Shown: piece after piece, positions 9,836 to 23,700 of the stretch
How the letters are laid out: each line of letters begins with the position of its first letter
Numbering within the stretch: position 1 is the first letter of the stretch
Origin: Sclerurus mexicanus
Taxonomy: Eukaryota > Chordata > Aves > Passeriformes > Furnariidae
Reading direction: 5' to 3'
Assembly (NCBI GenBank): GCA_013396755.1
Contig: VWZF01005528.1
Span: 124,001 to 188,000, forward strand
DNA length: 64,000 nt
Made by a program: the position numbers and the translations under genes
The notes under the pieces: model-generated
What the model saw: only the letters and a program-made list of their open reading frames with translations
The model's database searches: none
What the model was told of the DNA's origin: nothing

Positions 9836-12800
9836 AGAGACAAACAACATATAAGCATATTGAAGGCTCCCCCGCATGCACAGATATAATTTTTCAGTTA
9901 AAGAAAGTGAATCTTATTTGCAAGTTGATTCTGAAGCTCTTAATTCAGTTTGAACCATTCAGAACAGATCTGTATCAACATCAAGCTTGGCCATATTCTC
10001 CTAGACCCCATGGATGAGATTCCACAGGCAAGCTCTCTCTATGGAGAAAATCAGCATTTATTCCTCCTTTACCTTTTAAAACATTTACTAATATGCTTTC
10101 CCACACAGATCCATTTCTTATTTCTACATCCCCATTAATTATTTTCTTTATTGTGATTTCTTACTAATGGGATAGGCAGATCCAGGACCCTGCAACACGC
10201 AGTGCCACCAGCAAGTTTGCAGAACTTTTCTGAGGACTCTGAAGCCTGCAGAGGTTTATTCACCAGCCTAATGTTAACTCCATCTAATTTTCCTCCCTCT
10301 TTACCCTATAGTGAATTTAACAATCTGACAATCACTAAGATCTTTCAGAACACTGCTCAAATTACTAGTGTCTTTATTCCAATTTTCTTCTTAGGTGGGA
10401 CATGAAAAAATCTCATCAGTTCAATCAATGAAAGCTCCTGTCATCCAGCATCTGCCCTTCCCTGCCCCTACAGAGAAGGGAAAATTTTAAAACCTCTCAA
10501 AAAAAGTGAAGGTTCTTAATTTAGGCGGGGGAAAAAAAAATCATACCATAAAAGTTTATAAGGGAACAGCAAATGAAGGGGCTGCACTGGAGAACATATG
10601 TTCATTCTGCAGACACATCCCAGCTGACGCCAACAGAACACCGTCTGTTCCCATGCTTATAGCACCAGCTGACTCAGTTCTAGGCAGATAGGAAACCTTA
10701 GCAGGATCACACTGTAGTTCAGCTCTGCAATGGAGTTGAAATTATTAAGAATCTGTCATTGCTTCCAGATACACTGGAAGCACAGACATAAAATTCCTTG
10801 CACATGTTAAAATCAGAATCCTTCTATTTCCAGCAAGCCGAAGAGCTTAGACCATTAAGAATGAGTGTATGGGCTTGAAAAGACATGTTTGATCTAGAAG
10901 ACCTAGCTACAATTTGAGTGAGGGCTACAGTTTAGCTAAAAACATAATTCAGCTCCAAAAAAGTATAGGGGTTTATTCCAATTTTTTAATTGTCTTACTA
11001 AATCCATGGTGGAAGATACCACATCTTCTAATATGAGCTGGCAAACCTTATGCTGCAGAAGAAAACATGCTATGTGATCACTCAGGTTTCTGGGAGGACT
11101 GCCCCATGGTAATAAACATACTGGTCACCACTGGAGGTTTTTTGAGAGCTACCCTCTAACCCTACCTGCCTACACACCACCGAATCATGAGATGCCCTTA
11201 AAAGACGGCTGATCATCAGGTACATATTGCAAAGGGCTGCAAGTGGATCTGGTGCAGTTCTTGCCCTCTGGAGGTATCCATAAATGATAGAAATGGATAG
11301 ACTCAGGATCACAGGTACTTTGTATATATGGTCAAACCACTCACTAAGGCACCCACTGGACGAGAACTTCCTCAAGTACCTTCCCACTGTCATATCCAGA
11401 AGTCCACCTGCACCAACCACCTGATTCTTATACAACAGAGTAGCAAATGGCCTCTACCCAACAGACCATCAAGAATTAAAACAGGCTACTGAACTCTGCA
11501 AAAAGATAGGCCTTAAAATGACTAACATTATCTAAAAGGCAGCTGTTCTAGATTTTTTCACACAGGCCTCAGTATGTCACTGGACCTAATAAACCATAAC
11601 AACTAATTCTTTCCCTTTTCCTTCTGTGGAATACATTTATGCATCCTCAGCTGCCTGTGCTATTTAATCTACTCCAAGCCAGGAGGTGACACAAAGGAGG
11701 CTGTGGCACAGCAGGACTGCTAATCAGGTCTAATTGTGGCGATTGGACTAGCCAGGAGACAAACACAGAACTGCAACTGCTTTGCTGGAAGAAAGCAAGG
11801 GTATATGCAAAGATGCCATCTCTACCAGACAGAATTTTCCAGACTGAACCAGGCTTTTCAGAGCATAACACAAAAATAAGGTTAGAAGCCAAAAATACCC
11901 AAAAAACAGACCCCAAAAACCAAAATCTTTTAAATAGTTCTGAAGAAATGAATGTTCTTGGCAGGTAAGATGGGCCATTTCTAAACCAAGGACTAACTTT
12001 TACAAAGAGCTTTTGTTAATTAGTGTCACCTTCACTAGTGGAAACAACAGACCCAGGGGTAGGAAGGGCAGGACACTTGAACAGGAACTTATTGATCCAA
12101 TAGCCCCAGTTAAAACATTTTTCAAGTGCTGTGAAAAGGGCATGGATACTCATGGTCAATGGTAAAACAGAAAACCTATTAGTATAACAGAAGTCCAAGC
12201 ATTTTTCTGAAACTTCTATGCTCTCTTGGAGAAGTCCCAGCCCGCTGCCCTATCCCAGTCATGGGGATGATCCCTGAGGAGCAGAGCAACCCACAAATGA
12301 GAATAGGCTTTGCCGGTGCGGCATTGGAGTCTTGGTCTAGGGTTATACCAAACTATTTCCCATGAGACTCCCTTGAGTTCATACTTGATACAATATTTTT
12401 CATGTGCTTGTAAGCCTGCCTCAGCCAGCTACTTCCAGCTGTGGATTGTGTCCATCTCCTTGGAGAGAAGAAGATCTTTCATGGCACTTTGCAAATGTTA
12501 TCCTACTGTCCTTGCCATAGGAGGGAGGGAGAAATAATGCCTTTTACTGCTCTTCCTCCCAAAATAAAGCTGTCTAAAATCCTCCTCAGGCAGAGGCTCA
12601 GCATGGAAAATTTTAGCCCCAGAGATGAATGTCTCAGAAAGTTATAGGGAAATGAAAACAAAAGGGATTGAATAGAAACTGACTTGTGACCTCAGTGTGA
12701 GTAGTTGCTACTAGATCCCAGACCAGGGATTGCTTGTGACAGGTTGAAAGCAATCTTCCTCACACCACTCACAAAAAGTAATTGAAGACCTTGGGAATTT

Positions 12801-13242
12801 TGATTCATGGATCATATATTTCTAACAAGGATGTATTTATTATTATATTTTAGAAAATATCCATACTGATGAGAGTTTGCTAAACTAGAGCTGTCAGATA
12901 TTTATTTGTGCAGTCACTAGAAGTAATGTTATTAAACTATCCAAAGGCAGCCTTCAAAAGTAAGAAAAACAAATTCCAAATTGGTTTAAATAAATGAATT
13001 CATAATAATCACAGCTGAAGTATCAAATGATCAATCTTTGTCTCCACCGCCTTCCAATCCTGAATATTTAATTAGCAGAAGACAAAACACAGAGCAAAGG
13101 TTAGGATGTCTGGGAGTAATCTGGAGCCAGCCCACTCCCATGAAAGAAGCGCTTGGAACACTGCTCGGGGCCTCCTGGTGGGTAAGCAACAGTCATCAGT
13201 TCCAGAAAACTTCCTCTATCAGACCTTTGGATCTTGAAAATA
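9836..13242. other. Non-coding sequence, no gene recognised
   Basis: Mostly unique sequence. The longest open frame, 11082-11435 (-, 117 codons), has no recognisable motif and no splice-site context. No promoter, RNA gene or mobile element was recognised. Confidence 0.5.
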
Positions 13243-13420
13243 CAGAGAATCACAGAGTCACTGAGGTGGGAAGGGACTGTGGGCAGGCTCCGACAAGGTT
13301 GTTCAGGGCCATGTCCAGCTGAGGTTTGAATGTTCCAAGCAAGGAGATCCTACAGCTGCTCTTGGGCTTCCATGCCCATGTTTGAACAACCTCACAGGAA
13401 AGATTTCCCAGCATATATTG
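13243..13420 (-). mobile_element. CR1 LINE 3' end fragment, diverged
   Basis: The + strand begins AGAGAATCACAGAGTCACTGAGG, the complement of a CR1 tail, followed by GGGAAGGGACTGTGGGCAGG, TTGTTCAGGGCCATGTCCAG and TTGAATGTTCCAAGCAAGGA, which correspond in order to CR1 3' sequence. Divergence and small deletions make the inner boundary uncertain. Confidence 0.75.
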
Positions 13421-13833
13421 TTATATTCCTCTGGCTGCTGACATCATCCCCTTTTCTATGCCTCAAGAAGAGTAGGGATGTTGGGGGCAGTGCTAATATG
13501 GTGAAGGCCAGTGTTGTGCCTCACATGCTGAAGGTCCTCTGGGTGTTATTACTGCTGAGCAGTAGTGGGAAGATCAGACGTCTCCGATGCCTGAGATGTC
13601 TCCGAAATATCCTCTCTTGAGCAACATTTTCCCACCCACAAATACATGGTTCATGGCAGCTGGGCGGAAGTCATCTCCTCACCCAGGTTCAGGCAGGTCT
13701 TTAATGTCAGAGAAACCAGAGGCCACTAGTTAATCAAATCACAGGAAAAAAAAAATGTCTGGGGCATATTTCTGACAGTACAAACAGAAGCAGCAGGCAA
13801 AATCAGCTTTCTTCTGAGAGTGAAGCAAATTGG

Positions 13834-14010
13834 GTAGATTTAGATTAGATATAAGGGTGGATGCACCATCCCTGGAAGTGTTCCTGCCAGGTTGGACAGG
13901 GCTTTGAGCAACCTGGTCTAGAGCAAGGTGTCCCTGCCCATGGCAGAGGTGTTGGAACTGCATGATTTTTAAGGTCCCTTCCAACCGCAACCATTTGATT
14001 ATTCCGTGAT
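13834..14010 (+). mobile_element. CR1 LINE 3' end fragment with internal deletion
   Basis: Typical CR1 3' sequence on the + strand: CCATCCCTGGAAGTGTTC, GGGCTTTGAGCAACCTGGTC, AAGGTGTCCCTGCCCATGGC and AAGGTCCCTTCCAACC. It ends with a degenerate octamer tail (CCATTTGATTATTCCGTGAT). The usual segment between the TTAGATTAGATATAAGG block and CATCCCTGG is largely missing, so this copy has an internal deletion. Confidence 0.9.
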
Positions 14011-17000
14011 ATAATTTGGGGCAGATAGTCTTGAGAAAGAGAAAAAAATTAGGACATGCACTAATTGATGGGACATGACATGTAGGTCTGCTGCTCTGCC
14101 AGCCTGGAGCTTGCTTTCAGACCCCTGAGAACATGCAGAAAATTATTAATGATTACCTAGTAATTATTTTAATTGCATATTAAATCTGTCCTATGTTGTA
14201 TGAACTGCATTAACAGCATTAAGTGACAATGTGTGAAGTATAAGCAGTAATACCCAACAGTAAGATATTCTGTTTTCTCCTCTTCTTTCCTCTCTCTTCC
14301 CAGAGAAATGGTAAAGAAGGAAGCCACTCGTGGAGTTTGAAGGTAGGAAAAGAGAAGCTTGGGATGCCCCAGAGTTGTGCACTTCCAGCTTTACGGCCCC
14401 AGCATTGGCAGTGTGAGCTATTTCATGCTTTTTGGTGGGAAGTGGTACTTCTAGGCTTTGTATTTCAGTTTCACAGACCGTGAACTACTTCTGAAATATT
14501 TCACCCTTGACAGGTTTATGGACAAATAGATATCTTTCTTTTATTTAGCCATATTCATGCGCAAGTTATCCAGTTCTAGTCACACTAACACTGACATTAC
14601 ACCCTTGCATTGCTCTTTGGGTTTGAATATTTATCTGCTCTGGTTTGTACTATTGCAACAGGAGGTGCAAAGATCTGCCCTTTTTAAGCCCCCATAGCAG
14701 GAGTTGATGCCTTCAGCAAGGCTTTCACATATCTGGGAGACCCTAGAGCACAGAACTGCCAGCGGGTAAAGAGAGGCAATCCCTTCCACTGAGATACCTT
14801 CTCAGCCTCAGAAAGACAGCATTAACAGGTAATTTCAGCTTTGCCCTTAGTCTTCAAACACGTGTATGGACTCATGTCACTCAGAGGCTGTAAGTCACCA
14901 GCACATCAAATTGGCACTTTTTTTTTGAATGAGATAAAAGGTAGATGAACAGAGCTGGGAGGATGTCTCCCACTACCCATTCCTGAATGGAGTGGGACAC
15001 AAGATGGTTGGGATATGTGGGGAAGGGCCAGCAGAGCAGTGAGCAGGCCAGAGAGTTCAAGGGGATGATGAGAAGCAGCATGTGGCATGGTTGCTATTCC
15101 ATAGTAAGACACACATGCCGACAAAGATATGAGGCTAGGAAGCACTGGGCACCATAAACAGAGAAGGACAAGCACTGAGAGGCTGTCAGAGATGGAAGAA
15201 GGACTTCAGCTGCCTTAGAAAAAGCCTTTCCTCCACTGATGAGTTAATAGCATGCATCTTGGGTGGAGATAAGGGGTTGGATAGCAAGTCAATGGAGCAT
15301 ATGCACATAGCATCTCTTGTCTCAAGGACATCAGCAGTGTCACCCCTAGACATCTGTCCCTACTCTGCAGGTCAGTGAGAGCCCTGGTACAAGGCTGACA
15401 ACACCAGGGAGAAACTCTTTCTTCAACAGGCAGCAGGATCTGGAATGAGGGGTGCTGCAGTAGACAGTGGGAAGCTGCCAGTTCTCCCAGCACAGGCATG
15501 AGCCAGGTTTTCTGTTTCTGGACTGCCTTCCCTCTAGGAGCTTGTTCTCTGCAAGTGTCTGGACAGATGACAGAATAAGAGGGAGGCCACTGACACGCTG
15601 AGGAAAGTAAGACTGAGAAAATGTGAGTTATGAGGACCACCTGTGCTGGGGCTCCAACAGAGGTACCACCCCCTCTGACTGCAAGCATGCCTAGCTTTGT
15701 CAAACCACCATGAAGCTAGTGGATAATGGTGGCTTTGGATCAAAATGTATTTTCTCAGTGAAAGCAATTTTGCTAAATTTAGCCTCTTTAATTTCAGCAA
15801 TACACATCAGTGGCTCTTCATCTTGATTACAATGTTCATCTCGAGAAACACTATTTCCACAGAAGTGCTGATTAATGTTATCACACCAACAAGGTTTCAG
15901 AGATGAAAACACTCTGGAGAAAAGTTGTCAAGATCCTATCACCTCAATATGACTTCAGATGCAAGGGAGCCCTTGAGGAACAGGATGGGAGCTCCCTCCT
16001 ATACCCAGAGGGCTAAAAATGTGATTCCTGGGATAACAGACACCTTCAGGAAAAATTCTGTGACTAAGCTTTCTTCAGATAAAGCACTACTTTTATTGTG
16101 GCAAGTCCACTGGCCTGGGTGAATTTGGTCATGGTTTCATGGCAAGGAAAGAAATCAAAAGATGGGATCTGTCTATTCAAAACAAAGGAGTATCAGGCCA
16201 TAAACAAAGTGTAGAGAAGATAGATTTCTGAAACTCACAATATTCAACCATTCAGGGCTCCAAAATCTCCTCTGGCTGCAGAATAACTGGCAGAGCTGTA
16301 CTAGTGACATTCATTCACAGCTGAACTAGACCTGCCTTTGGGTGCCTGCTCCTAGGTGGTTTGCCATGATTGGAAGTGCACACCTCCATTCTTTTTGCTT
16401 CTCTCTTTGCTTCATCCATCATAAAAGTGTGAACATTTTGAAACCTTCAACTGTTGTGTTACTACACTTCTGTCATGTTTGCTCCTGTTTTCTGGGACAG
16501 GTGCCATTTTTTTTTGGTTTTGGGTTTTTTTGCCATAGAAGTTGTACCACCTGCCTCAGTGGTAAGAAAAATAATTTCTTTCCCTAACTGCATTATAGCT
16601 GTACCTAGAACACAACAGAATCAGACATTTCTACTCTAAGTGCATCCATACATCCAGTAACAGACAGGAGTTGCCCCTCAATCCAAAGAGACACAACAGC
16701 AGAAACAAAATCTTACAATCTCTGTTTTGCACAGGAATGAACCAGAACAGAGAAAGATCAAACGAGATACCCAAACTCTGCCTGCAGACTAAGCTTCTAG
16801 TTGTTAATGCACCTGGCCCAAGAATCTGTGAAGCAATGGGCTGGTTTCCATAGGAAATGCCGAAGAGTAATTATTTCCCTGCACTGCCCTTGGATGCTGG
16901 CTATATAAAGCAACTGGTTTGCAGGATTGGTAAAGGCCTAAGGCTATGAACTTGGCATGGTTTGTAGGGAGGGGCAGTAGGTTGGACCAAGCTAGCAGTT

Positions 17001-17100
17001 CCACAGAAAAGCCATGCAGAGTAGAACTTTCTACTTTCCACTTTTGCAGGTTGAGAATGATTTTTTTAATTACCCAGTCTCATACAAATTACATATATTA
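14011..17100. other. Non-coding sequence, no gene recognised
   Basis: Unique sequence. The longest open frame (15215-15703, -, 162 codons) shows no known domain, no signal peptide and no splice-site context, and I treat it as chance. A T-rich stretch lies at about 16508-16531. Confidence 0.5.
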
Positions 17101-17876
17101 GAGAGATGGGCAATCATCAACAATATGAACTTTAACAAAGGCAAGCACTGGATTCTGCACCTGGGATGGGGTAATCCTGGTTGTGTGGATAGGTTGGGGA
17201 ATGAGAGGCCAGAGAGCAGTGCTGCAGGAAGGGACCTGGGGGTCCTGGTCAGTGGCAAGTTGGATATGAATCAGCAGTGCCCTGGCAGCCAGGAGGGCTA
17301 GCTGTGTCCTGGGAAGTATCAGGTACAGCATTGCCAGATAGGTGAGGGAGGTGATTGTCCTGCTCCACTCTGCACGGGGGTGGCCTCACCTGTGTGCAGT
17401 TTAGGCACCACAATATAAGTCATTAAGCTATTAGACAGAGTTCAAAGGAGGGCCATGAGGATGCTGAAGGGTCTGGAGAGGGAAATGTATGAAGAGCACC
17501 CGAGGTCACTTGGTTTGTTCAGACTAGGGAAGAGGAGACTGAGCAGAGACCTCACTGCAGTTACAACTTTCTTGTCAGGGCAAGCGGAGGGGCAGATACT
17601 GATCTCTTCACTCTCTTGACCAGACTTGGGGAAACAGCATGGGGAAGTTGGATATCAGGAAAAGGTTTTTCACCCAGGAAGGTGGTTTAGCACTGGAACA
17701 GGCTTCCCAGAGAAGTGGGAAGCACCAAGCCTGTCAGAGTCCAAGAAATGTTTGGACGATGCTCTCAGACACATGGTGTGGCTCCTGGGGTGTCCTGTGC
17801 AGGGCCAGAAGTTGGACTCAGTGATCCTGTTGTGTCCCTTCCAACTCAGCATATTTTATGACTGTGATTCTATAAA
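17101..17876 (+). mobile_element. CR1 LINE, 3' end with C-terminal part of ORF2
   Basis: The largest CR1 piece in the window, on the + strand. Its first 200 bp translate (17014-17301 frame) to the familiar CR1 ORF2 C-terminal region: FNKGKHWILHLGWGNPG, then DRLGNERPESSAAGRDLGVL. It runs through the 3' part of the element (CAAAGGAGGGCCATGAGGAT, GAAGAGGAGACTGAG, GGATATCAGGAAAAGGTTTTT, CACTGGAACAGGCTTCCCAG) and ends with CCCTTCCAACTCAGCATATT followed by the tail GACTGTGATTCTATAAAT. Frameshifts and stops make ORF2 dead. It is 5'-truncated at about 17101. Confidence 0.93.
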
Positions 17877-20639
17877 TTTGAGAGAACAGGGTGGTGTTTG
17901 GGCAGCAGAGAGGAGTATCAAAGAGGAAAGAGGTGAAGAAGTGGCTTAGACCACAGTGGTGATTAGAGAAAAGAAGAAAGTGTAGTGATTCTTCCTGAAT
18001 CCCTGTGGGGCAGCTGGAGAAAATTCCTATGCACTGTAAAACCAGCAACTCCTGTTTTCCAGGATCCACTGCAGGTATGAATTTTAGCTCTCAGGCTCAT
18101 CTTTTAGTGGCATGTTTGGAGATCTCCCTTGATGATTAGGATGGGAAAATGAGAAACAAAGGGACCGTTTAATGCAGAATGTTCCCTCACTGGTAACCAA
18201 GTGTGCTGTCCTTTACAGACTGTTTGTCTCTGTTTGTGCTATTGTACCAAGGTTTCTTGGCTTCCCTTGCACAGTTTCTGTGGTGCGTTGGGTACTTTTG
18301 AAGCATATTGTGTTACATAAAGGAGCTCATTTTAACATCACATGAATAGTGCCATCGTCTCCCTGCCCTGTGCTTCAGGCTCACAGCAGCTATGTGATAT
18401 GTAAGAGAGATGCCACTGCCACAGTGAACTCTGTGCAGACTTGGATGGCTTTTATCAAGCAAATAATGCTGCTATCAGCGTTGGGCCTGATCCTGACCAG
18501 GTGTAAACTGCTGCAGCTACTGACACTGGGATGCTTCCAGGAAAACAAATAAATCAAGGGAAAAAAAAGCAGCAGGATTTTTTCTTCTTCCTTGGCAACC
18601 AGCAGTTCATATTTTTCCAGCTGTGGTTTTCAAGGTTTAGATGACAACCCAAATATTTTCACAAAAAACAAAACTTTCAGGGAAACCCTCTGTCTGTTTT
18701 AGTTTTTTTTCCAAGGCAAAACTTCCAACAAAATTGTTGAGCCCAACCGGTGTTAAAAGGCTGGACTCTTTGCTTGCTTCTGCTGACTGGGAGTCTGGTC
18801 TATTGAGACCTGAGGTTTCTAGCAGAGAATTTCAAAATTTTCATTTCTCTGATGTCTTAAATAAATGTAGGCAGCTGTCTGAGCCATATGTCTACTTTAG
18901 CCAAAATAGTGTTCATTCCAAGTGGATTTGCTCCATTATAAGTTGCCTACAAATAATTTTAAAAAGCGACAGTGTTTCTTAAATTATCTTATCAAGCTCT
19001 TTAAATATTGAAATGCATCAAATATTAATGCTTGACAATTCAGACTGCCCTTAATCCTGGTTCCTGCAATATTCTGATCAGTATTAAAGCTGTGTTCTGC
19101 CAGGCCTAGGATCTGAAGAGGTGGTACTAGCTAAGGGAAGGGTCATGACCACCGATCCCATGGAATCTTGGCTCCAGGGGCATTCCTTGCAAGAGGGAAA
19201 TGTGGAAGGCCAAAAAACTAGGATAATTTCAGCAGGAGTGGAGCAAAGGAGTTAGCAAGGCACAGGCAGAGCCAGGAGCAAACATACACTGGTGCATGCA
19301 AAATCTAAGCACGCTGCTTGATGGCATGTCTGGCCTCCAAGTCCTGCAGTGCAGATCTGGGATGAGCTGATACCACATGACCTGTGCTCATGGGTTTTTC
19401 AGTTCCAGTTTGGCCATAGAGCCCTCAAATATCTCAAGTTATATGTGAATTGAAGCTCATGTAGCTGTTTCTGAATTTAGGAATATCACAGGGACCAGGC
19501 TGCTGTGATACTCCTCTCTTCAGTTGCAGAGGCAGCTCTGTCAGAAGGCATGGAAGTGTGAGATGAAAAAAAAGCACTTCATGCAGCTTTTAGATATCAG
19601 GGATGGAGAAGCTGGACCTGCAGAAGCCTGAGTCCAAATGAACACAGATAATATCAGAGCAGCTCCTCCTTCTCTGCCAGTAAAAAACTCAGAACAAAAT
19701 TCAAGTCTTTTCTTTTGGAAGCCAAGAAGAAGGTCTGACTTAGCTGCCTGAAGTATCTAATTTGGAAATGTTGATATGCCATTTTGCATGGATGTTCCCA
19801 GGCTGGTGTTCAGTGAAAGGGAGTTGGAGAGATAAGACAGGCTCCCTGACTTCTGTATTTATGACTTCCATCCAGGAAAGAGGAATTTTCAGGACTTGTC
19901 CATCAGCATGTTTTCTGTGTGGCAGATTGCCTTGAACTCCAATCCTCAGCAGTGCCACAAGGCTGGCAGCCAAGCAGATAAATTGTCAGGGGATCAGCAA
20001 GGGCATTTCAATGGAGTCTCTCTTTCCTTATTCCCACTCCACCTCAGCTCACCCTGTGGTATTTGAGGCTGAGCAAAATCAACATGTTTTTCTGGAACAT
20101 TTCAACTTTGACTAATCAGGAGAGTTTCTGACAGAAAAATGTTCCACTGGAAAATTTTTGACCAGCACTAATTAGCATTTTTTCTATTAGCTTTGTCCTG
20201 AAGGCACAGTAATTTATGCCTTGGTGAAATAAACAATCACTAAGAATTGGACACTCCCCAGGTTCAAGGCATATTTGTTTACCCTAAACAGAAAAAGTCT
20301 TATTCGCTTGCAAAGCTTTACATACTTAACACAAGGAAAGAATGACTGCCTGACTTTCTTGTTCTTTACCTGGGCACAGGCCCAACTGCATTTTAATCAC
20401 TTTGCTTTAAACAAAAAGAGAGGGAAGTATTGGATTTTCACTTGCAGCACAGAAAGGTTCATGCAACATTGGAGGCAAGCCGTGTATGTGAAATGAGAGC
20501 TGAACTACGCTCAAAGAGCTTGAGAGATAGTCACAAGAAAACAAGAGGAACACAAAAAATGTTGCAGATCCCCTAGGAGTTCAGATTTCCTTGCTATTCC
20601 CCTTCCATATGGTTATATCCTAAACTGAGTTTCTCACTG
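17877..20639. other. Non-coding sequence, no gene recognised
   Basis: Unique sequence with no recognised repeat, exon or RNA gene. Confidence 0.55.
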
Positions 20640-20790
20640 AATCACAGGATAATTAAGGTTGTGAGGGACCTCTGGAGGTCCAGTCCCTGCTCAGAGCTGG
20701 ACTGACTTCCACATTAGATCAGGTTACTCAAAGCTGTGTCCAGCTTTCCTACCACATAATGCTCCACAAATGCACCTGAGCAGTGCATCT
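20640..20790 (-). mobile_element. CR1 LINE 3' end fragment, diverged
   Basis: The + strand starts ATCACAGGATAATTAAGGTT and continues GTGAGGGACCTCTGGAGGTC, AGATCAGGTTACTCAAAGCT and GTGTCCAGC, matching the complement of a CR1 3' end in order. The right boundary is uncertain. Confidence 0.75.
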
Positions 20791-23700
20791 GACTGTGCTG
20801 AAGTCTGCCCATCCATTCTTTCTCCCCAGAAAGCCTTTAGTTTGGAACCTTGTACAAGCCAAATGCAGAATGACAAGTCCCTGGTGGTCTTTGGGAAATG
20901 GCTGTGAATGCTGGGCAGATGGTGCAGCTTTTGCTGCAGTGAGAATACAGCTACAGGGTCTCCCAGGAAAGCAGGCAGCTATATTTAAATCACTCTTACA
21001 AAATCCACATTGATATTCATAAAAGACACTTCATCACCTCTTTGGTGGCTTGAAATTGCAGCACACAGCATGGGAAAGAGCACTCATGTTTCTGAAGACC
21101 AAGGCCCCGTTTCATTTCATGGCTGCAGCACTGACAGTGACAAGCAAAGGATGGATGGCACAATAAAACATAAGCTCCTGGAACACAATCCCAGAGATGC
21201 AGTGACTAAATGCTGCAGGAGAAGCTGGGGAGGATTTTACACAGGAAGGTGTGCAACTCTGGAAGGGGACTCAGGTAGAGGAGGGGAACCCCACTGGGGG
21301 ACCAGGTTTCGTCACATGAAGCCCAGCCACCCTCACCTGGCACAGACACTGGTCCTCATCCCAGCCCTGTGTTCCCCAACACTTCTGCAAGTACGTCTGG
21401 CACCAGGTCAGGCAGAGTTGCTGAGGTTCTCCACAGGTCTCACTGCCAAAGATGGACTTTTCCATCTGTTCTGCTTGTTTTGAAGAGGAGAGAAGTCAGT
21501 GGGCATGAAGGTCAACGATGCTTTATTTCCATCTCCTGTGGCACACCCTTGGCAACACCAGTGTCTACTTTTTCTTTTGCTTTAGGAAAATGTCTCTCAC
21601 CTTATCACCTCCACATACCCTGATACAAACTTCACCTCTCCCAGAACAGAAGAATGGAAAAAGCTCTTGACAGTAAATTTGAGAAGCTCTTTGGGCACTC
21701 TGTGTAGGAGCAGAGTTCAAAGAGAATGGTGCCACCCATCTAGAGGATGATACATGGCAGCAGACCCAAAGGGCAGATCAAAGCCAGGAAACAGCCTACC
21801 CCCTTGCCTCTCTAGAAACCAAAATTATGATCATGTTATTCTCAAGGTCACATACATTTTTCTTCAACATTGAAAACCATGCACACCTATGGTTTTCAAC
21901 ATTTTTTTCATGGAAAGGAGGACACATGCAATGAATTGAGTCTTTCTTAGTACATTTTGGTTGACCCTAAGTCTTCCTAGGAGCAATACCTGAAAGTCAA
22001 GAGGTCTGTGAAACACAAATACACTCATATGTGAGTGCCAAATCTTGTTTATTTTTCATGCTGCTTCATGGCAGCTTAATGTCTGGACAACCTAGTAAAG
22101 CATAGAAAGAAAATCACATGAATAACCCCAGGGGAGACAAAAATACTATGCAATGTTTAAAGTTAAACAGGAATTTAAATGCTTTGCAGAATCATGTTCT
22201 CATTTGTACTAGACCTCACGAGTCACCAAGTCTGTGTAATAGGCAACAGTGGCATATATTCCTGTTCAAGTACCCTCCTAGGACGAGTTTGGCTCCTGCT
22301 CTTGAAAGGCTGGAGAAACTCCAGGACACATTTCCAGAAGGGATTTTTTTCATCCCATTCCTTTCCACCGCACCAAACAAAAAACAACAATCATTTGGCT
22401 GGTGTGCTAAAAACTGGAGGTTTCTCTTCATTTCTATGCGTCTTTTCCAAGGAATTCCTTTTGCTGCCTGTTGCATGCTTCCATGGGCTTCCTGCTTGCT
22501 CTGGATGCAGGGATGTGCTTCCAAGGAAGCTGTCTGTTCTGGGTAGATGGTGATCTCCCAGGATCCCCATCTATACACACACGCACTCACACAGGCACCC
22601 ACACATACCACCTTCAATTTCTGAGACAGTAAACAGCAGGAGTCAAAAAAGCCATTTGATGAAGTATTTCTACTTGACCAGTTTGTAACATAGTATTGAA
22701 ATAATGTAGTTTATCCTTAATTGCAAAGGTGGAGCTGGTGAGCTCTTTAAAAACTTCTGCCTAGTGTTCAACAGATGTTCAAGAAAAATCTCAAACGGTC
22801 AAGGTCATTACTGTGTGGGAATATACAAGGAATTTCCATCTCCTGCAACGAAGCAAACCCACCAAGTTTGAAGATCCCATTTTCCATGCAAGTGGCCTGA
22901 GTAGGGAGACCTACATTCAGCCTTAGGTATCTTAAGTATTTCTGAACGTGTCTTTCACCAGTTTTCTTTCATTCAGGGAGCCCTGAAGCAATTGATTAGG
23001 TCACTAATATCTTTTTTATTCCCAGCTGCCACTATAACAAACAATAACAAAGACATCTTCCTTTTCACTGGAGCCCTTGACATCCCCACTTTTGCACAGT
23101 AAAGATTACAAAGGGCAGAATTGTGTAATTATATGACTACTTTCCTGACCTGTGCCATAGGGCTCCCTCTGCACATTTTTGTTCTTTAACAGCACTTTCT
23201 GAAACTGAAATCTAGGAACTGGAAAAGTACCTAGGAAGGTAGGAAAGAGAACAGAACGTGATTTATTCATAAATACATCTTCAGGGAGCTTCCAAACTGC
23301 AGCTTCACTCTGCAGTGTTTAAGGCATGTCCCACGGTGACTACTGTAATATCAGAGGAATGCTTACTCCTGCTACTGCTGCTAATCTGGGAGCAGTCACG
23401 TGGCTCATCTGTATTCTCTCTTTCCAAAAATTTGACTTTTAACCTTCCCTTGCTACAGACATGATGTATATTGCCTTGACATGCTTCCAAGTAGCAAACA
23501 TGTAAAACTCTGACCTATAAGCAAAGCAAATGGAAAAAAAATAAAAATGTTTCTGAGAATAAAATTATGTGAGCCTGCAGGAAAGGGAGAAAAGAAATCT
23601 GCCTTGGTCATTTCTCTTTGCATTCTCTTAGGAATTACTTTGGGAAAAATAGCAAAATGTTAGACTGGGGAGAAGAAAAAAAAAGAAAAGGTGTTCTGAG

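Noticed and set aside
15215..15703. 162-codon minus-strand ORF
   Set aside because: No domain, signal peptide, splice sites or related neighbour; its length is not exceptional for chance in 64 kb.
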